64,000 bases of DNA, taken from assembly GCF_009735625.1 (NCBI RefSeq), contig NZ_CP046244.1, positions 1,984,001 through 2,048,000 of the forward strand, in the 5' to 3' direction. The notes beneath the pieces are model-generated. The model did no database searches, was not told the origin of the DNA, and saw only the letters and a list, made by a program, of their open reading frames with translations. The DNA comes from Moorella glycerini (GTDB lineage: Bacteria > Bacillota > DSM-521 > Neomoorellales > Neomoorellaceae). Position numbers and translations under genes: made by a program. How positions within the stretch are numbered: the first letter of the stretch is position 1; each line of letters starts with the position of its first letter. This document shows, in pieces, positions 48,519 through 57,381 of the stretch.

Positions 48519-50276
48519 AACACACGTTTGATGGCGGTAGCCCTGGGTCAGGAAAAGGCCGACCTGGCCCTTATAAACGGGCAAATCGTCAATGTTTATA
48601 CACGGGAGATTTACCCCGGTGGAGTGGCTGTCTGCGGCGATAAAATCGCTGCCACCGGTGCAATCGACCACTGTATCGGCCCGGAAACACGTGTCATAGA
48701 TGCCGGCGGCAGGTATTTATTGCCCGGCTTTATTGACGGTCATATCCACCCCGAAAGCACCAACCTCAGTATCCGCCAGTTCGCCGAAGTTGTTTTAACC
48801 CACGGGACTACCTGCATCATGGCTGATATGCACGAAGTAGGCGTTGTAGGGGGAATGGAGGCCATCGAGGCCGTCCTGGCCGAGGCGGCCGGTACCCCGC
48901 TGAAAATCTACTTTATCGTCCCTTCCCACATCCCCTTTGCCCCGGGTTTGGAAACCAGCGGTGGCCATATGGACAGCGAAGTTATCGCTAGGGCCCTGCA
49001 GAGCCCTGACGCTGTGGGGCTTTCGGAAATCGTAGCCCCTTACCTTCTCCAGCAGTTCCCGGACCTGTTGCATTCCATGGATTTGACCCTGGCAGCCGGC
49101 AAGTCCTTACAGGGTCACCTGCCAGAAACTAAAGGCCCGGCCCTTCAAGCTTGCCTGGCAGCAGGGGTAATGACCGATCACGAATCTTTGAGCACCGAAG
49201 ATGCCCTGGAAAGGGTGCGTACCGGTTGCCACCTGATGATGCGTGAAGGTTCCGTGGCCCATAACCTGGCTGATTGCCTCAAGGTAATTACTGAACACCA
49301 TGTTGACCCCACCATGTGCAGCATTATTACCGACGACCTTCACACCATCGATGCCGTAGAAAAGGGCCACCTGGATGCGAGCCTGCGCGTAGCCCTGGCC
49401 AGCGGCATTGATTTCCCCACTGCCGTGCAAATGGTAACGCTAAATGCCGCCCGCGCCTTTAACCTCGACCGGGAAATCGGTTCCCTGGCACCCGGCCGGC
49501 GGGCCGATATCAATATCACCACCGGACCGGAAGACTTCGAGGTACAAACCGTTATAGCCGGGGGCAAATTGGTAGTAGAAAAGGGGAAACTGTTAACCAG
49601 ATTCCCGGTGGCAGAGCATAATCCCATCTTACTTAACACCGTCAAGCTGCCGCGGCCGCTGACGGCTACCGACCTGGCCATCAAAGTTAACGGTACAGCC
49701 AGGATCGCCAGGGTGAAGGTCATGCGCACCCTGGACTGGATCCCCATCACCGTAGGGCAGGAGGCCACCCTGCCGGTTGCCGGGGGAATTATCCAGGCCG
49801 CGCCGGACCAGGATGTCATTTATATCGCCCAGGTGGAGCGCCACGGTAAAGGCGGCCGGATAGGCAAAGCCTTTATGGCGGGGTTCAACCTGAAGAGCGG
49901 CGCCCTTGCCTCGACCATCGCCCATGATAACCATAATATTATCGTGCTGGGAGTTAACCATGCCGATATGGCCCTGGCCGTAAACCGCCTGGCGGAAATC
50001 GGTGGCGGCCAGATTGTGGTTAATAATGGCCAAGTGCTTTATGAAGTGCCCTTCCCGGTCCTGGGCCTGTTAAGCGACCTGGATGCCTGGGCCCTGGCGG
50101 AAGAAAAAAGGCGCCTCAACGCTTCCGCGCAAAAACTGGGCTGCACTATCAGCATGCCCTTTATGTTCCTTTCTTTTATCAGCCTGGCTGCCATTCCCGA
50201 GTACGCCATCACCGACCATGGTTTTATCGATGTCCTGCAGCAAAAGGTCATCGACCCGGTGCTTTCAGTAGAGTAA
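48516..50276 (+). CDS. ade: Adenine deaminase
   Basis: A 586-residue enzyme from the ATG at 48516; the start MNTRLMAVALGQEKADLAL matches the family, and the longer in-frame start at 48438 overlaps a gene scrap. Motifs: FIDGHIHPESTNLS (metal pair), THGTTCIMADMHEVGVVGG, GHLPETKGPALQACLAAG and SIITDDLHTIDAVEKGHLD. It converts adenine to hypoxanthine and ammonia with a binuclear metal centre in the cytosol. With the amidohydrolase upstream it forms a small purine-deamination unit. Transcription ends at the hairpin at 50308. Confidence 0.93.
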   Translation: MNTRLMAVALGQEKADLALINGQIVNVYTREIYPGGVAVCGDKIAATGAIDHCIGPETRVIDAGGRYLLPGFIDGHIHPESTNLSIRQFAEVVLTHGTTCIMADMHEVGVVGGMEAIEAVLAEAAGTPLKIYFIVPSHIPFAPGLETSGGHMDSEVIARALQSPDAVGLSEIVAPYLLQQFPDLLHSMDLTLAAGKSLQGHLPETKGPALQACLAAGVMTDHESLSTEDALERVRTGCHLMMREGSVAHNLADCLKVITEHHVDPTMCSIITDDLHTIDAVEKGHLDASLRVALASGIDFPTAVQMVTLNAARAFNLDREIGSLAPGRRADINITTGPEDFEVQTVIAGGKLVVEKGKLLTRFPVAEHNPILLNTVKLPRPLTATDLAIKVNGTARIARVKVMRTLDWIPITVGQEATLPVAGGIIQAAPDQDVIYIAQVERHGKGGRIGKAFMAGFNLKSGALASTIAHDNHNIIVLGVNHADMALAVNRLAEIGGGQIVVNNGQVLYEVPFPVLGLLSDLDAWALAEEKRRLNASAQKLGCTISMPFMFLSFISLAAIPEYAITDHGFIDVLQQKVIDPVLSVE

Positions 50277-50307
50277 AAGTAAGGGTTCAAATCACCCCGC
50301 CAGGCAT

Positions 50308-50356
50308 AGCCCGGTGCAATGCGGATAATCCCCGTAGTGACCGGGCTTCATTTTTG
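50308..50356 (+). terminator. Terminator of adenine deaminase
   Basis: AGCCCGGT (50308-50315) pairs with ACCGGGCT (50340-50347), with further pairs inside, followed by TCATTTTT. Confidence 0.7.
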
Positions 50357-50392
50357 GCCATGAACATGCAGTTGTGCCATAGATTGCTCTCC

Positions 50393-50455
50393 TGGGCTCC
50401 CTTGGCATTTGGCAAAGAGTTGGAAAAACAGGCCGGCAGCCCCTGGCATGATAAG
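50393..50455 (+). pseudogene. Scrap of the RelE-like toxin gene
   Basis: This stretch, with TTGGCAAAGAGTTGGAAAAA and AGGCCGGCAGCCCCTGG, matches codons 46-64 of the toxin gene at 58347-58715. Nothing of the flanks is preserved. Confidence 0.65.
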
Positions 50456-50488
50456 CCGCATTTTTATTGACATTACAAGGCAAAAAAT

Positions 50489-50541
50489 GGTTATTATACT
50501 TTTGAGGTGTTATAGTATAATAACCTAAGCGATATTATACT
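50489..50541. promoter_or_regulatory. Operator-like repeats upstream of the Fic gene
   Basis: GGTTATTATAC (50489-50499) and GTATAATAACC (50515-50525) are a perfect 11-bp inverted repeat with a 15-base spacer; a third half site, TATTATACT, follows at about 50533-50541. They lie 25-75 bases before the start and probably bind the winged helix of the Fic protein itself (inference). Confidence 0.55.
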
Positions 50542-50565
50542 TTAGTTTAACAAGAGGTGGTCGGG

Positions 50566-51750
50566 ATGAAACCGGAAAATTTTACTAAATTGGCTCCCGG
50601 GCGTACCATATGGATGCCGGAAGGTTTTTGGGCCTTCGTTCCCGATCCATTGCCTCCAAACATAGACTGGAATTCAAACCTGGTGACGGCGCTCTCGGCC
50701 GCCGATCGTGCTGTAGGCGAACTTGCCGGTTTAGGACGCAACCTACCAAACCCGCATTTACTTATCAATCCCTTTATTCGCCGGGAAGCAGTTCTATCCT
50801 CACGGATAGAAGGAACACGGGCCTCGTTATCAGATATATACGCTTATGAAGTAGGACAGCTACGTTTTTGGGAATATATGGATACAGAAGATGTGCGCGA
50901 AGTGGTTAATTATATCCGGGCATTAGAATATGGGTTGCAACGGATGAATGATTTACCCTTGAGCCTGCGATTAATACGGGAACTTCACGGTATTCTCATG
51001 GAAGGGGTACGTGGTAGCAGCCGGGCACCGGGCGAATTCCGGCGAGTACAGAACTGGATTGGTCCACCTGGATGCAGCGCGGCTGAGGCCCATTTCGTAC
51101 CGCCACCGGTTTCCGAGATGCATCAAGCCCTTGATAAATTAGAAAGATTTTTGCATGACGAGCAAGGATTGCCACCTCTTATCAAAGCAGCCCTGGCACA
51201 TTACCAGTTTGAGGCCATCCATCCATTTTTAGACGGAAATGGACGTATGGGCCGCATGCTAATTATATTATTATTGTGCAACTGGGGTATTTTACCCCAA
51301 CCATTACTGTATTTAAGCGCCTATTTTGCCATGTACAGGGATACTTATTATGAGTGCCTTCAAAGTGTAAGCACCCGGGGAGATTGGAATAAATGGCTGC
51401 TCTTTTTTTTACAGGGAGTTGAGTCCCAGGCCCGTGACGCTATTCTACGTGCCAAACGTTTACAGGACCTGCAGAGAAATTATCACCAACGTTTGGCTCG
51501 AACCCGTGTTCCGGCTACAACCCTGCGATTGGTTGATTTCTTGTTTGAATACCCGGTGGTTTCTGTCCCGCAACTGGCGCGTTACCTGGATATTACCTTT
51601 ACCGCCACCAGTAAACACGTCAAAGCACTGGAAGAAGAAGGCATTTTGCGAAGAGCTGGCGAACGCAAACGCAATCAACTATATGTAGCCGTAGAAGTAC
51701 TAGCGGCGATCGAGAATCCTCTTACCAGCGACTCTTCCTCCACCAGATAG
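50566..51750 (+). CDS. Fic-family AMPylase with C-terminal winged helix
   Basis: A 394-residue protein from the ATG at 50566 (AGAGGTGG upstream). N-terminal residues hold the Fic_N segment with the inhibitory-helix-like EAVLSSRIEGTRASLSD. The Fic motif HPFLDGNGRMGRMLI (about residue 224) is complete, with catalytic His, phosphate-binding loop and Arg. The end (residues 320-390, VPQLARYLDITFTATSKHVK) is a winged helix-turn-helix, so it probably also binds DNA. Fic enzymes transfer AMP to Thr/Tyr/Ser of target proteins; the S..EG motif keeps this class inactive until triggered. It stands alone with its own operator. Confidence 0.92.
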   Translation: MKPENFTKLAPGRTIWMPEGFWAFVPDPLPPNIDWNSNLVTALSAADRAVGELAGLGRNLPNPHLLINPFIRREAVLSSRIEGTRASLSDIYAYEVGQLRFWEYMDTEDVREVVNYIRALEYGLQRMNDLPLSLRLIRELHGILMEGVRGSSRAPGEFRRVQNWIGPPGCSAAEAHFVPPPVSEMHQALDKLERFLHDEQGLPPLIKAALAHYQFEAIHPFLDGNGRMGRMLIILLLCNWGILPQPLLYLSAYFAMYRDTYYECLQSVSTRGDWNKWLLFFLQGVESQARDAILRAKRLQDLQRNYHQRLARTRVPATTLRLVDFLFEYPVVSVPQLARYLDITFTATSKHVKALEEEGILRRAGERKRNQLYVAVEVLAAIENPLTSDSSSTR

Positions 51751-51777
51751 AAGTAACCGGTGTGTAAACTTAAAATG

Positions 51778-51804
51778 CAGCCCCCTGCAGGTCACAGGGG
51801 GCTC
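51778..51804 (-). terminator. Minus-strand terminator
   Basis: AGCCCCCTG (51779-51787) pairs with CAGGGGGCT (51795-51803); on the minus strand TGCATTTTA follows. It ends the conserved gene at 51792-52306 and is almost the same as the hairpin at 30014-30049. Confidence 0.75.
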
Positions 51805-52306
51805 AATTTATCTTCCCGGCGGAGGATTATGACGTCGCCCTTGCGGTCGATGAGCTGCGCGGCGACAGTACTGCCGCCGGGATCTACCAGCAGGTAGCAG
51901 CTGTTTTTTTCACGGCAGGCGGTACCGCGGGCGGATAGTTTACAAAAGGTTTCCCGGCGGCGCTGGAGGGTCCTTTCCCCTTCCAGCAGGCGCAGGGCCA
52001 GGGTATCCATATTTAAAAGGCAGGGCAGGACCTGGTTGCCGGCCAGGATCAGCCGGGTGCGAAAGAAGCCCTCGACATAAGGCTCAAAACTTTTTACCTT
52101 GCCGCCGACCACATAGCCTGTGCCGCCTTCATCGCGGCAGCGGGGCCGGCGCAGGCGTAAAGGTACCAGGACCATCTCCGGCCCCAGGACATCAAGACAT
52201 TCTTCGTCCGGCGCCGGTCAAGGAGTATCTGGCCGTCATCCAGCCAGACCTCGGTATAGTTGCCGGCATCATCGCCGCTGCCGTAGACCGGCACCAGGAT
52301 GATCAA
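51792..52306 (-). pseudogene. Conserved protein of unknown function, one frameshift
   Basis: From TTG 52306 the frame MIILVPVYGSGDDAGNYTEV and WLDDGQILLDRRR leads into a wrong frame. From about 52205 the other frame gives DEECLDVLGPEMVLVPLRL and continues to REDKLSPL. Loss of one G in the CGCCGGACG stretch explains it. Repaired length is about 170 residues. The middle (GGKVKSFEPYVEGFF) and the Arg-rich LQRRRETFCK are also found in the fragment at 30037-30246. I do not know a function. It is the last gene of a minus-strand set with YvrJ and DUF2922. Confidence 0.65.
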
Positions 52307-52341
52307 GAGGGGAATTTATCACGGTTCGGGATAGCGGCGAT

Positions 52342-52485
52342 TCAGCCGGGGGGTTTCAGGGTTCGGGCCAGCTCGTTTATAGCTACCGTCAGGTCATCGA
52401 GTTTTTTCTCCACCCTGACTAAGAGGTAAAAGGCAATGACCATAGGGAAGCCATAGTTGCCGATCTGGACCCAGAGGTTTTCCAT
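52342..52485 (-). CDS. YvrJ-family small membrane protein
   Basis: A 47-residue protein, start ATG at 52485 behind GGAGGGAG: MENLWVQIGNYGFPMVIAFY, then LLVRVEKKLDDLTVAINELA. This is the YvrJ family: one hydrophobic helix with a Gly-x-x-Gly-Phe-Pro turn, and a short charged amphipathic tail. The family is widespread in Bacilli and Clostridia next to DUF1659 and DUF2922 genes; the function is unknown. Confidence 0.85.
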   Translation of the reverse strand: MENLWVQIGNYGFPMVIAFYLLVRVEKKLDDLTVAINELARTLKPPG

Positions 52486-52516
52486 GTCAGGCTCCCTCCT
52501 TTTCCTCGCTAAAGTT

Positions 52517-52717
52517 CTACTGCTGGATTACCTTTTCCCGGGCCTGGCCCAGGAGTTCCCCCCAGGCGGCGGCGCATTCGGCGCAGAGAATAAGGTCGCC
52601 GATGAGGGCAGTATCTTCCAGGAGCAGTATTTTACCTTCCAGGGTCTGCTGGCGGTCGCAGCAGTCACAACGTCCCCGCCGGGGCCGGGCAAAATAACTG
52701 AACCTGACTTGAAACAT
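52517..52717 (-). CDS. Small zinc-ribbon-like protein
   Basis: A 66-residue protein from ATG 52717, six bases after GGAGG. CDCC near the N-terminus and CAEC in the middle (DLILCAECAAAWGELL) form a four-cysteine set that can bind zinc. I know no family name. It lies in the same minus-strand group between DUF2922 and YvrJ. Confidence 0.65.
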   Translation of the reverse strand: MFQVRFSYFARPRRGRCDCCDRQQTLEGKILLLEDTALIGDLILCAECAAAWGELLGQAREKVIQQ

Positions 52718-52862
52718 TATAAAGACCTCCATGTAATTTCATCTAATTGCACTTTAGGGAAACCGGCCGCCAGGGAAGTAAGGCCGTTAGAAAGTTTCAC
52801 CCCAATTTAGGCCGGGAGGAAGGGGCGAGTCCCTTCCCCACCTCCTCCCGGGCCGGTAAAGG

Positions 52863-53084
52863 TTAAGCAGCGATGATGTCGGTGACGTCCCTGGTGACGA
52901 TACGGGCCCCGACAATAGCCGTCAAGTCGCCGCCGGGCGAGGTAAAGATGTTCCTGGCCAGGATGAGTTCCATAACGCTCCGGACTTCAGCCTCGGTCAG
53001 GTTATCCCGCGGGTCCTGGACGGCCAGGGTGGTCCGGCGGCCGGCAGCATTCTGGAAGATCAATTCCAGGCGTTTGGTAAGCAT
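52863..53084 (-). CDS. DUF2922-family protein
   Basis: A 73-residue protein with the DUF2922 pattern: KRLELIFQNAAGRRTTLAV, then a helix LTEAEVRSVMELILARNIF, then GGDLTAIVGARIVTRD. The function is unknown; the gene is normally paired with DUF1659, as here. AGGAGGTG precedes the ATG by seven bases. Confidence 0.85.
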   Translation of the reverse strand: MLTKRLELIFQNAAGRRTTLAVQDPRDNLTEAEVRSVMELILARNIFTSPGGDLTAIVGARIVTRDVTDIIAA

Positions 53085-53109
53085 AACTGTTCACCTCCTA
53101 TAGATTTAC

Positions 53110-53337
53110 TTAGGTGCCGGCACTGAGGTCGTTCTCGTTAACGCGGCTGACGGCGTTAACGGGATGTACCTGCAGGCTGCCAATGGCCTGGGCGACGTCG
53201 TAGACATCCTGGTCACTGGCAGAAGGTTTGACGCGGCTGTAGGAGCGCACCCGGTAAACGGGTTGCCCAGTAGCGTCAGTCCCGGTCTGCACCTGCAGGC
53301 GTAAGGTGGTGGCCAGCGGGGTGCTGATAACGGCCAT
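53110..53337 (-). CDS. DUF1659-family protein
   Basis: A 75-residue protein from ATG 53337 (GGGAGGTG upstream). It reads MAVISTPLATTLRLQVQTG, then KPSASDQDVYDVAQAIGSLQ, which matches DUF1659. It is the first gene of the minus-strand set DUF1659, DUF2922, zinc-ribbon, YvrJ. The function is unknown. Confidence 0.85.
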   Translation of the reverse strand: MAVISTPLATTLRLQVQTGTDATGQPVYRVRSYSRVKPSASDQDVYDVAQAIGSLQVHPVNAVSRVNENDLSAGT

Positions 53338-53472
53338 TTTTTTCACCTCCCTTCGGACAGCCATAGCATAGCATGGTTACCTGTAAAAACGAACTAATGT
53401 TTGCACGCGATTACGAGCTAAAACCTGTCGTTAACCGCTAATACCGGCTGCTAAGGAAAGCCAATAAAGCAT

Positions 53473-53750
53473 AAAAACGAAAGCAGGAATATCGTACCAG
53501 GCGGATTACCTTAATAATTGGCAAAGAGTTGGAAAACCAGGCCGGCAGGCCCCTGGCAGGATACCGGAGCGTTTATCTAGATAACAGGTCGCTGCGGATT
53601 ATATGGAAGGTTACGGAACTGCAGGTAATAGAGGTCGCCATCATAGCCGGCATAGCCGAACGCGAAGGAATGCTGGCCTATAAACTGGTTTCCAGGCGCA
53701 GGAAGAATTGGAGAAGTATATCGAGGAACTGGTTAAGTAATAACAGGTCT
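53473..53750 (+). pseudogene. Deleted copy of the RelE-like toxin gene
   Basis: 53473-53515 matches 57851-57893 upstream of the antitoxin. At about 53518 it jumps to a position equal to 58491 and runs at about 97% identity through the toxin end (58714). The antitoxin and the first 48 codons of the toxin are missing, and a base lost at about 53704 shifts the last codons. The first 44 bases are a fossil of the operon's upstream DNA. Confidence 0.85.
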
Positions 53751-53922
53751 TAATAAAAGGCTAAGTAGTATCCAGTATGAACTACTCATCCAGGACGGCG
53801 TTACCGGCCTGGTAGAGCTTCCAGGGAGCCCTTAAGCATTATTTGGCTGAAAATAAAATTGAAGATAGTGTACTTATCAAATAATATTGTTGTGGTAGAA
53901 TAGTTAACGGGAGGTGGCAAAG

Positions 53923-54149
53923 ATGCAGGAAGTAATGCCAGGCATCATTGTTGACCCATTAATTAAAGGGGGTAAGCCGGTAATAAAGGGTACGCGCGTA
54001 CCGGTTGAACTTATCGTAGGTAAATTAGCCGGGGGCCTTACTTATAAAGAAATTATGGCAGAATACGACCTAAAAAAGAAGATATCCTGGCGGCACTGCG
54101 CTACGCAGCTAATATACTGGCGGAAGAACAAATAAGGGCGGTGCCATAA
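53923..54149 (+). pseudogene. DUF433 antitoxin, copy A, frameshifted
   Basis: It starts with ATG 53923 behind GGGAGG and reads MQEVMPGIIVDPLIKGGKPV, then IKGTRVPVELIVGKLAGGLT, both typical of DUF433. After EYDL a base is missing relative to copy B (CTAAAAAAG against CTCAAAAAAG), so the last 30 codons shift. Copy B at 59227-59409 has the right frame there but no 5' end. DUF433 proteins usually pair with a DUF5615 PIN-like toxin; only traces follow. Confidence 0.8.
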
Positions 54150-55462
54150 ATAGCTTTTTTGCTTGCCAGAGACAAGCGCTATAATTACTGCAGACGTAGG
54201 TTTTGCAGGACTTTCATATACAACTTCGATGGGCGGCCGCCGTCAAAGCAGCGCCGGCGGCGCCCATCCCGGGCCTGCGGTTATATGCGCTGCCTAGGAG
54301 CCGGCGCTGAGGTCATTCTCGTTGACGCGGCTAACGGCAGTAAAGTAAAAAGCAAACGGGGGTATTTCCTTTGCGGCGAGCAGCAGCAATTTCCCTCATC
54401 GCTGTTATCATAATCGCCGGCGCCCTTGCGGCGGCCCGTTCCCGGACGGGGAGCCCGCCACAGCAGCAAAACGTCCAGCAGCAGGAACCCGGAGTGCAAC
54501 AGCCCAACGTCCAGCAGCAAGAGTTGGGGGTACCGCAGCAACCCGGCCCCGGCACGAATGAGCCGGGAGTCCAGCAGCCCGGGCCGGGTACCGGCGCTCA
54601 AGCCCTGCCGGCGGTCGTAAAGCCCGGTGACTTTTTCCCATTATACCCAGGCAGCAGGTGGCAGTACCTGGGCGAGGGGAACGAATACGCCACCTTTAAA
54701 CGCGAGGTCCTGTACGCCAGGGGCGACAGAGCCCAGATCAGGGAGGACAACGGCGGCACCGTGAGCGCGGCCGTGTTCAAGATCACGGAAGACGCGGTGA
54801 CGCGCGTCTTTTTTCAGGGAGAAGCCTACGAAGGGACAAACTTCCTGGACCATGAGCCCGGAGAAAACGTGGTAATTTTAAAGGCGCCTCTGGCAGCAGG
54901 CACCAGGTGGGAAACCCCCAACGGCCCCAGGGAGATCGTCGACGTCAACGCCACCGTAGACACGCCGGCGGGTAAATTTGAGAACTGCCTCAAGGTGAAG
55001 CTGGAAGGCATCGGTTCCACTATATTCGAGTACTACAATGAAGGGGTAGGGATGGTGAAGAGGGAATTTATTTCCGGAAGCACCCGGGTCACCTCCACCC
55101 TTGAAAGCTATGAAATAACCCCGGCCGGATAGAGTTGCAGCCAGGTAAACCACAACCGCTACCGCCAGCGATAGGATAGTGTTAGGAAGCACGTCCCCGC
55201 CGCCACCCGGGAAAGGCTGCCGGCGATAGCCGCTACCAGCGCAGGCCATTTTATTGCCGGCATGTTTCCATATCGAAGGTCTGACTGGGGGAGAAAGATC
55301 CGGACGGCCGGTAGGCAAGGAGAGCCGGCCAGTTATACGTGCTGCGGCTATGGTCGAGCGGTGGCTGGCAGCCCTGGGGGCAGGCAGGTAGTTTCCCGGA
55401 CAGGAAGTCTTCTAGAGGCTAATGCTGGTAGTATTTGGACCGGGGTGCTTGGTAGCATGATC
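53969..55462 (+). repeat. Segmental duplication, copy A
   Basis: About 1.49 kb that is near-identical to 59227-60722. It includes the DUF433 end, the secreted Pro/Gln-rich protein gene and 325 bases after it. Differences are scattered single bases and a cluster near 55190-55260. At 55133-55457 I see no gene. Confidence 0.9.
54371..55132 (+). CDS. Secreted Pro/Gln-rich protein, copy A
   Basis: A 253-residue exported protein that starts with TTG at 54371. An N-terminal hydrophobic signal (AISLIAVIIIAGALAAA) is followed by a low-complexity stalk, residues 28-80, of repeats like VQQPNVQQQELG and GPGTNEPGVQQ. A beta-rich domain of about 170 residues follows (FPLYPGSRWQYLGEGNEYA, TFKREVLYARGDRAQI, YYNEGVGMVKREF). 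This globular part occurs in cell-surface proteins of Firmicutes, without known function. The stalk presumably spans the cell wall. Copy B (59632-60393) is nearly identical, with an Ile/Thr change. Confidence 0.75.
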   Translation: MRRAAAISLIAVIIIAGALAAARSRTGSPPQQQNVQQQEPGVQQPNVQQQELGVPQQPGPGTNEPGVQQPGPGTGAQALPAVVKPGDFFPLYPGSRWQYLGEGNEYATFKREVLYARGDRAQIREDNGGTVSAAVFKITEDAVTRVFFQGEAYEGTNFLDHEPGENVVILKAPLAAGTRWETPNGPREIVDVNATVDTPAGKFENCLKVKLEGIGSTIFEYYNEGVGMVKREFISGSTRVTSTLESYEITPAG

Positions 55463-56282
55463 GGCTGCCGGGCGCTGCCTAACCCGTGCCCTGGCCTTCA
55501 TTTACTGGGCCGGTGTCGCCGTCGCCGCCGTCAGCCTGGGCGCCGCTACCGGATATATCCATTTTCCCGGAGCCGTCGTCAACAATGCCCTGTATTCTAC
55601 TTTCCAGTATAAAAATACCGGCGCGGCCTACCTGCTGGCTACCGGTGTTATCGGTCTTATTCTCCAGGGCAAACGCTGGCGATTGGCCGACCTGGCTATT
55701 TATGGTCCGGGTTATTACCTGGGCGCGGTGGTCATCCTGGGCAGCCAGTCGCGGGGCGGGTGGGTTCTCTTCCCCCTGATCCACCTGGCACTGCTCCTTC
55801 TCCTACCCCGGGCCTGCCGCAACCGCTGCCTTTACGCCTTGATGGTCAACCTGGGGGCGGCCCTGGTCATCAGCCGCCGCTTCTTACCGGCCGTCCTGGC
55901 CGGGCAGCAGGCCTACGCCGTAAAGCTGCTCCTGGCCGGTGCCCTGGCCGTAATTGTCGTCCATGCAATTGTTTACAGCATGTCAAATTACCTGGCCGGG
56001 CGGGCCGAAGCAAGGGTGCGCCGCTTCCTGGCCCTGGGCGCCATGATCTACCTTGGGCTGGCTGTAGCCGCTTATGCTTATTACGCTGCCCAGGCCTTCC
56101 CGCAGGCGGCCCAGGGTTTTGTCCCTGGGCAGGTAGCGGCGCGGGCCGGTACCATCAGCGGTTATGAACCCAGCTTCCAGCGTTGTCTTTGGAAGACCAG
56201 GAGAAAATTAAAGCCCGCCTGGTCGAACAGATCAACTTTGCCCGCAAATGCATGCAGGTACGACGTTGAGCATTTTGCCTAA
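55458..56282 (+). pseudogene. Multi-span membrane protein (O-antigen-ligase-like?), 5' end missing
   Basis: The frame opens after a TGA at the duplication boundary and reads TRALAFIYWAGVAVAAVSLG onward with six or seven hydrophobic segments (for example GPGYYLGAVVILGS, AVKLLLAGALAVIVVHAIVY). No ATG, GTG or TTG precedes 55683. Near 56180 the frame shifts: another frame gives LSLEDQEKIKARLVEQINFA to a stop at about 56269. The beginning was cut off when copy A of the duplication was placed here. An O-antigen ligase/Wzy-like family is a guess. Confidence 0.5.
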
Positions 56283-56305
56283 ATATGGTTTTAACTTGAA
56301 GAGGG

Positions 56306-56995
56306 GTGGCCCTGGTGAACCAGTTTGACGATGACGATTGCGAACTCAAGGAAACCGCCTCCCGGTATATACCGGAAGGTGGCCTCCCAGTGCCACCAGC
56401 CAAGATGAGCTTTACGGAGTTCCTGGCCTGGTGCAATGAGGACACCTGGGCCGAGTGGGTGGACGGGGAGGTAGTATTATTGACGCCGGCGGCCGTCAAA
56501 CACCAGCGCGTAAGCCTGTTCCTGAGCAGTTTTCTCGCGAATTACGTGTTGTTAGAGCAGCAAGGGCAGGTTTTTACCGCCCCTTTCCTCGTCCACTTGC
56601 CAGAACCGGTCCGGCGGGGGAGAGAACCGGATATTATTTTTATCAAACAGGAGAACCTGGGACGGTTGCAAGCCAACTACCTGGACGGGGCGCCGGACCT
56701 GGTGGTGGAGATCACATCACCGGAGAGCCTCGCCCGGGACCGCGGTGAGAAGTTCAGGGAATATGAAGCAGCTGGTGTACCGGAGTACTGGCTGGTCGAC
56801 CCTGACCGCCGGCAGGCCGAATTCTACCATTTGGAGGCGAACGGTCGCTATCATCTAAGCACCGCCGGTGCAGCGGGAGTCTACTATTCGCGCGTCATTC
56901 CCGGCCTGGGGCTGAAAATCGAGTGGCTATGGCAGGACCCGCCTCTATCCGCCCTGGAAGCCCTGCAGCAAATGGGTTACAAAGGGCGGCCATAA
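56306..56995 (+). CDS. Uma2-family endonuclease-like protein
   Basis: A 229-residue protein with the Uma2 (DUF820) restriction-endonuclease-like fold: MSFTEFLAWCNEDTWAEWVD, then EPDIIFI, APDLVVEITSPESLARDRGE with the catalytic Asp/Glu-x-Thr/Lys-like set, and AAGVPEYWLVDPDRRQAEFY. The family is common in cyanobacteria and some Firmicutes and its role is unknown. The start is GTG at 56306, or GTG 56315. Two short scraps of this gene's 3' end lie at 57812 and 59186, so it has been a duplication hot spot. Confidence 0.85.
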   Translation: MALVNQFDDDDCELKETASRYIPEGGLPVPPAKMSFTEFLAWCNEDTWAEWVDGEVVLLTPAAVKHQRVSLFLSSFLANYVLLEQQGQVFTAPFLVHLPEPVRRGREPDIIFIKQENLGRLQANYLDGAPDLVVEITSPESLARDRGEKFREYEAAGVPEYWLVDPDRRQAEFYHLEANGRYHLSTAGAAGVYYSRVIPGLGLKIEWLWQDPPLSALEALQQMGYKGRP

Positions 56996-57092
56996 CTGGG
57001 CCGGCAGGCCGGGGAAGACTTTATGCTGCCGCACGGCGTGGAAGTAAATGGCTTTGGTGCATAACCGAATTATTGCTTTCTTACTTATAATG

Positions 57093-57111
57093 TCTTACAC
57101 TAGGCGTAAGA
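57093..57111. promoter_or_regulatory. Operator-like inverted repeat before the VapBC-type operon
   Basis: TCTTACAC and GCGTAAGA form an imperfect dyad (one mismatch) around TAG, 15 bases before the antitoxin start and just before AAAGGAGG. TTACTTATAAT upstream may hold the -10 box. It is in the normal place for autorepression. Confidence 0.5.
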
Positions 57112-57126
57112 AAGGAGGCTTTTGTT

Positions 57127-57381
57127 ATGGAAATAGCCAGTTTATCTTCCAAAGGGCAACTGGTACTACCGAAAAATATTAGAGAAGAGCTCGCCTTGAA
57201 ACGTGGAGGAGAACTAAAGGTGGAGTTGGTAGGGGGTAAGATAATCCTTGAACCTGTTTACCAGAAAACCAGGACGGCTGGCTGGCGTCGCTGGCGTGGT
57301 GCCCTGCGCGGGAAGCGGGTATTGGAAGAACATCTGGAGGAACACAGGCAAGAGGTAGACCGTGATGGTGAAGATATTTGA
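57127..57381 (+). CDS. vapB: AbrB/MazE-type antitoxin (VapB)
   Basis: An 84-residue protein. The AbrB fold is LSSKGQLVLPKNIREELAL followed by VGGKIILEPV; the charged tail (KRVLEEHLEEHRQE) would cover the toxin. AAGGAGG precedes the ATG by nine bases. It overlaps the VapC-type gene by 17-20 bases. Confidence 0.9.
   Translation: MEIASLSSKGQLVLPKNIREELALKRGGELKVELVGGKIILEPVYQKTRTAGWRRWRGALRGKRVLEEHLEEHRQEVDRDGEDI

Noticed and set aside
54281-54601. Cys/Leu-rich minus-strand frame opposite the Pro/Gln-rich stalk, present in both duplicate copies
   Set aside because: Its repeats (CCG, LLD) are only the reverse of the Gln/Pro codons; conservation follows from the duplication.
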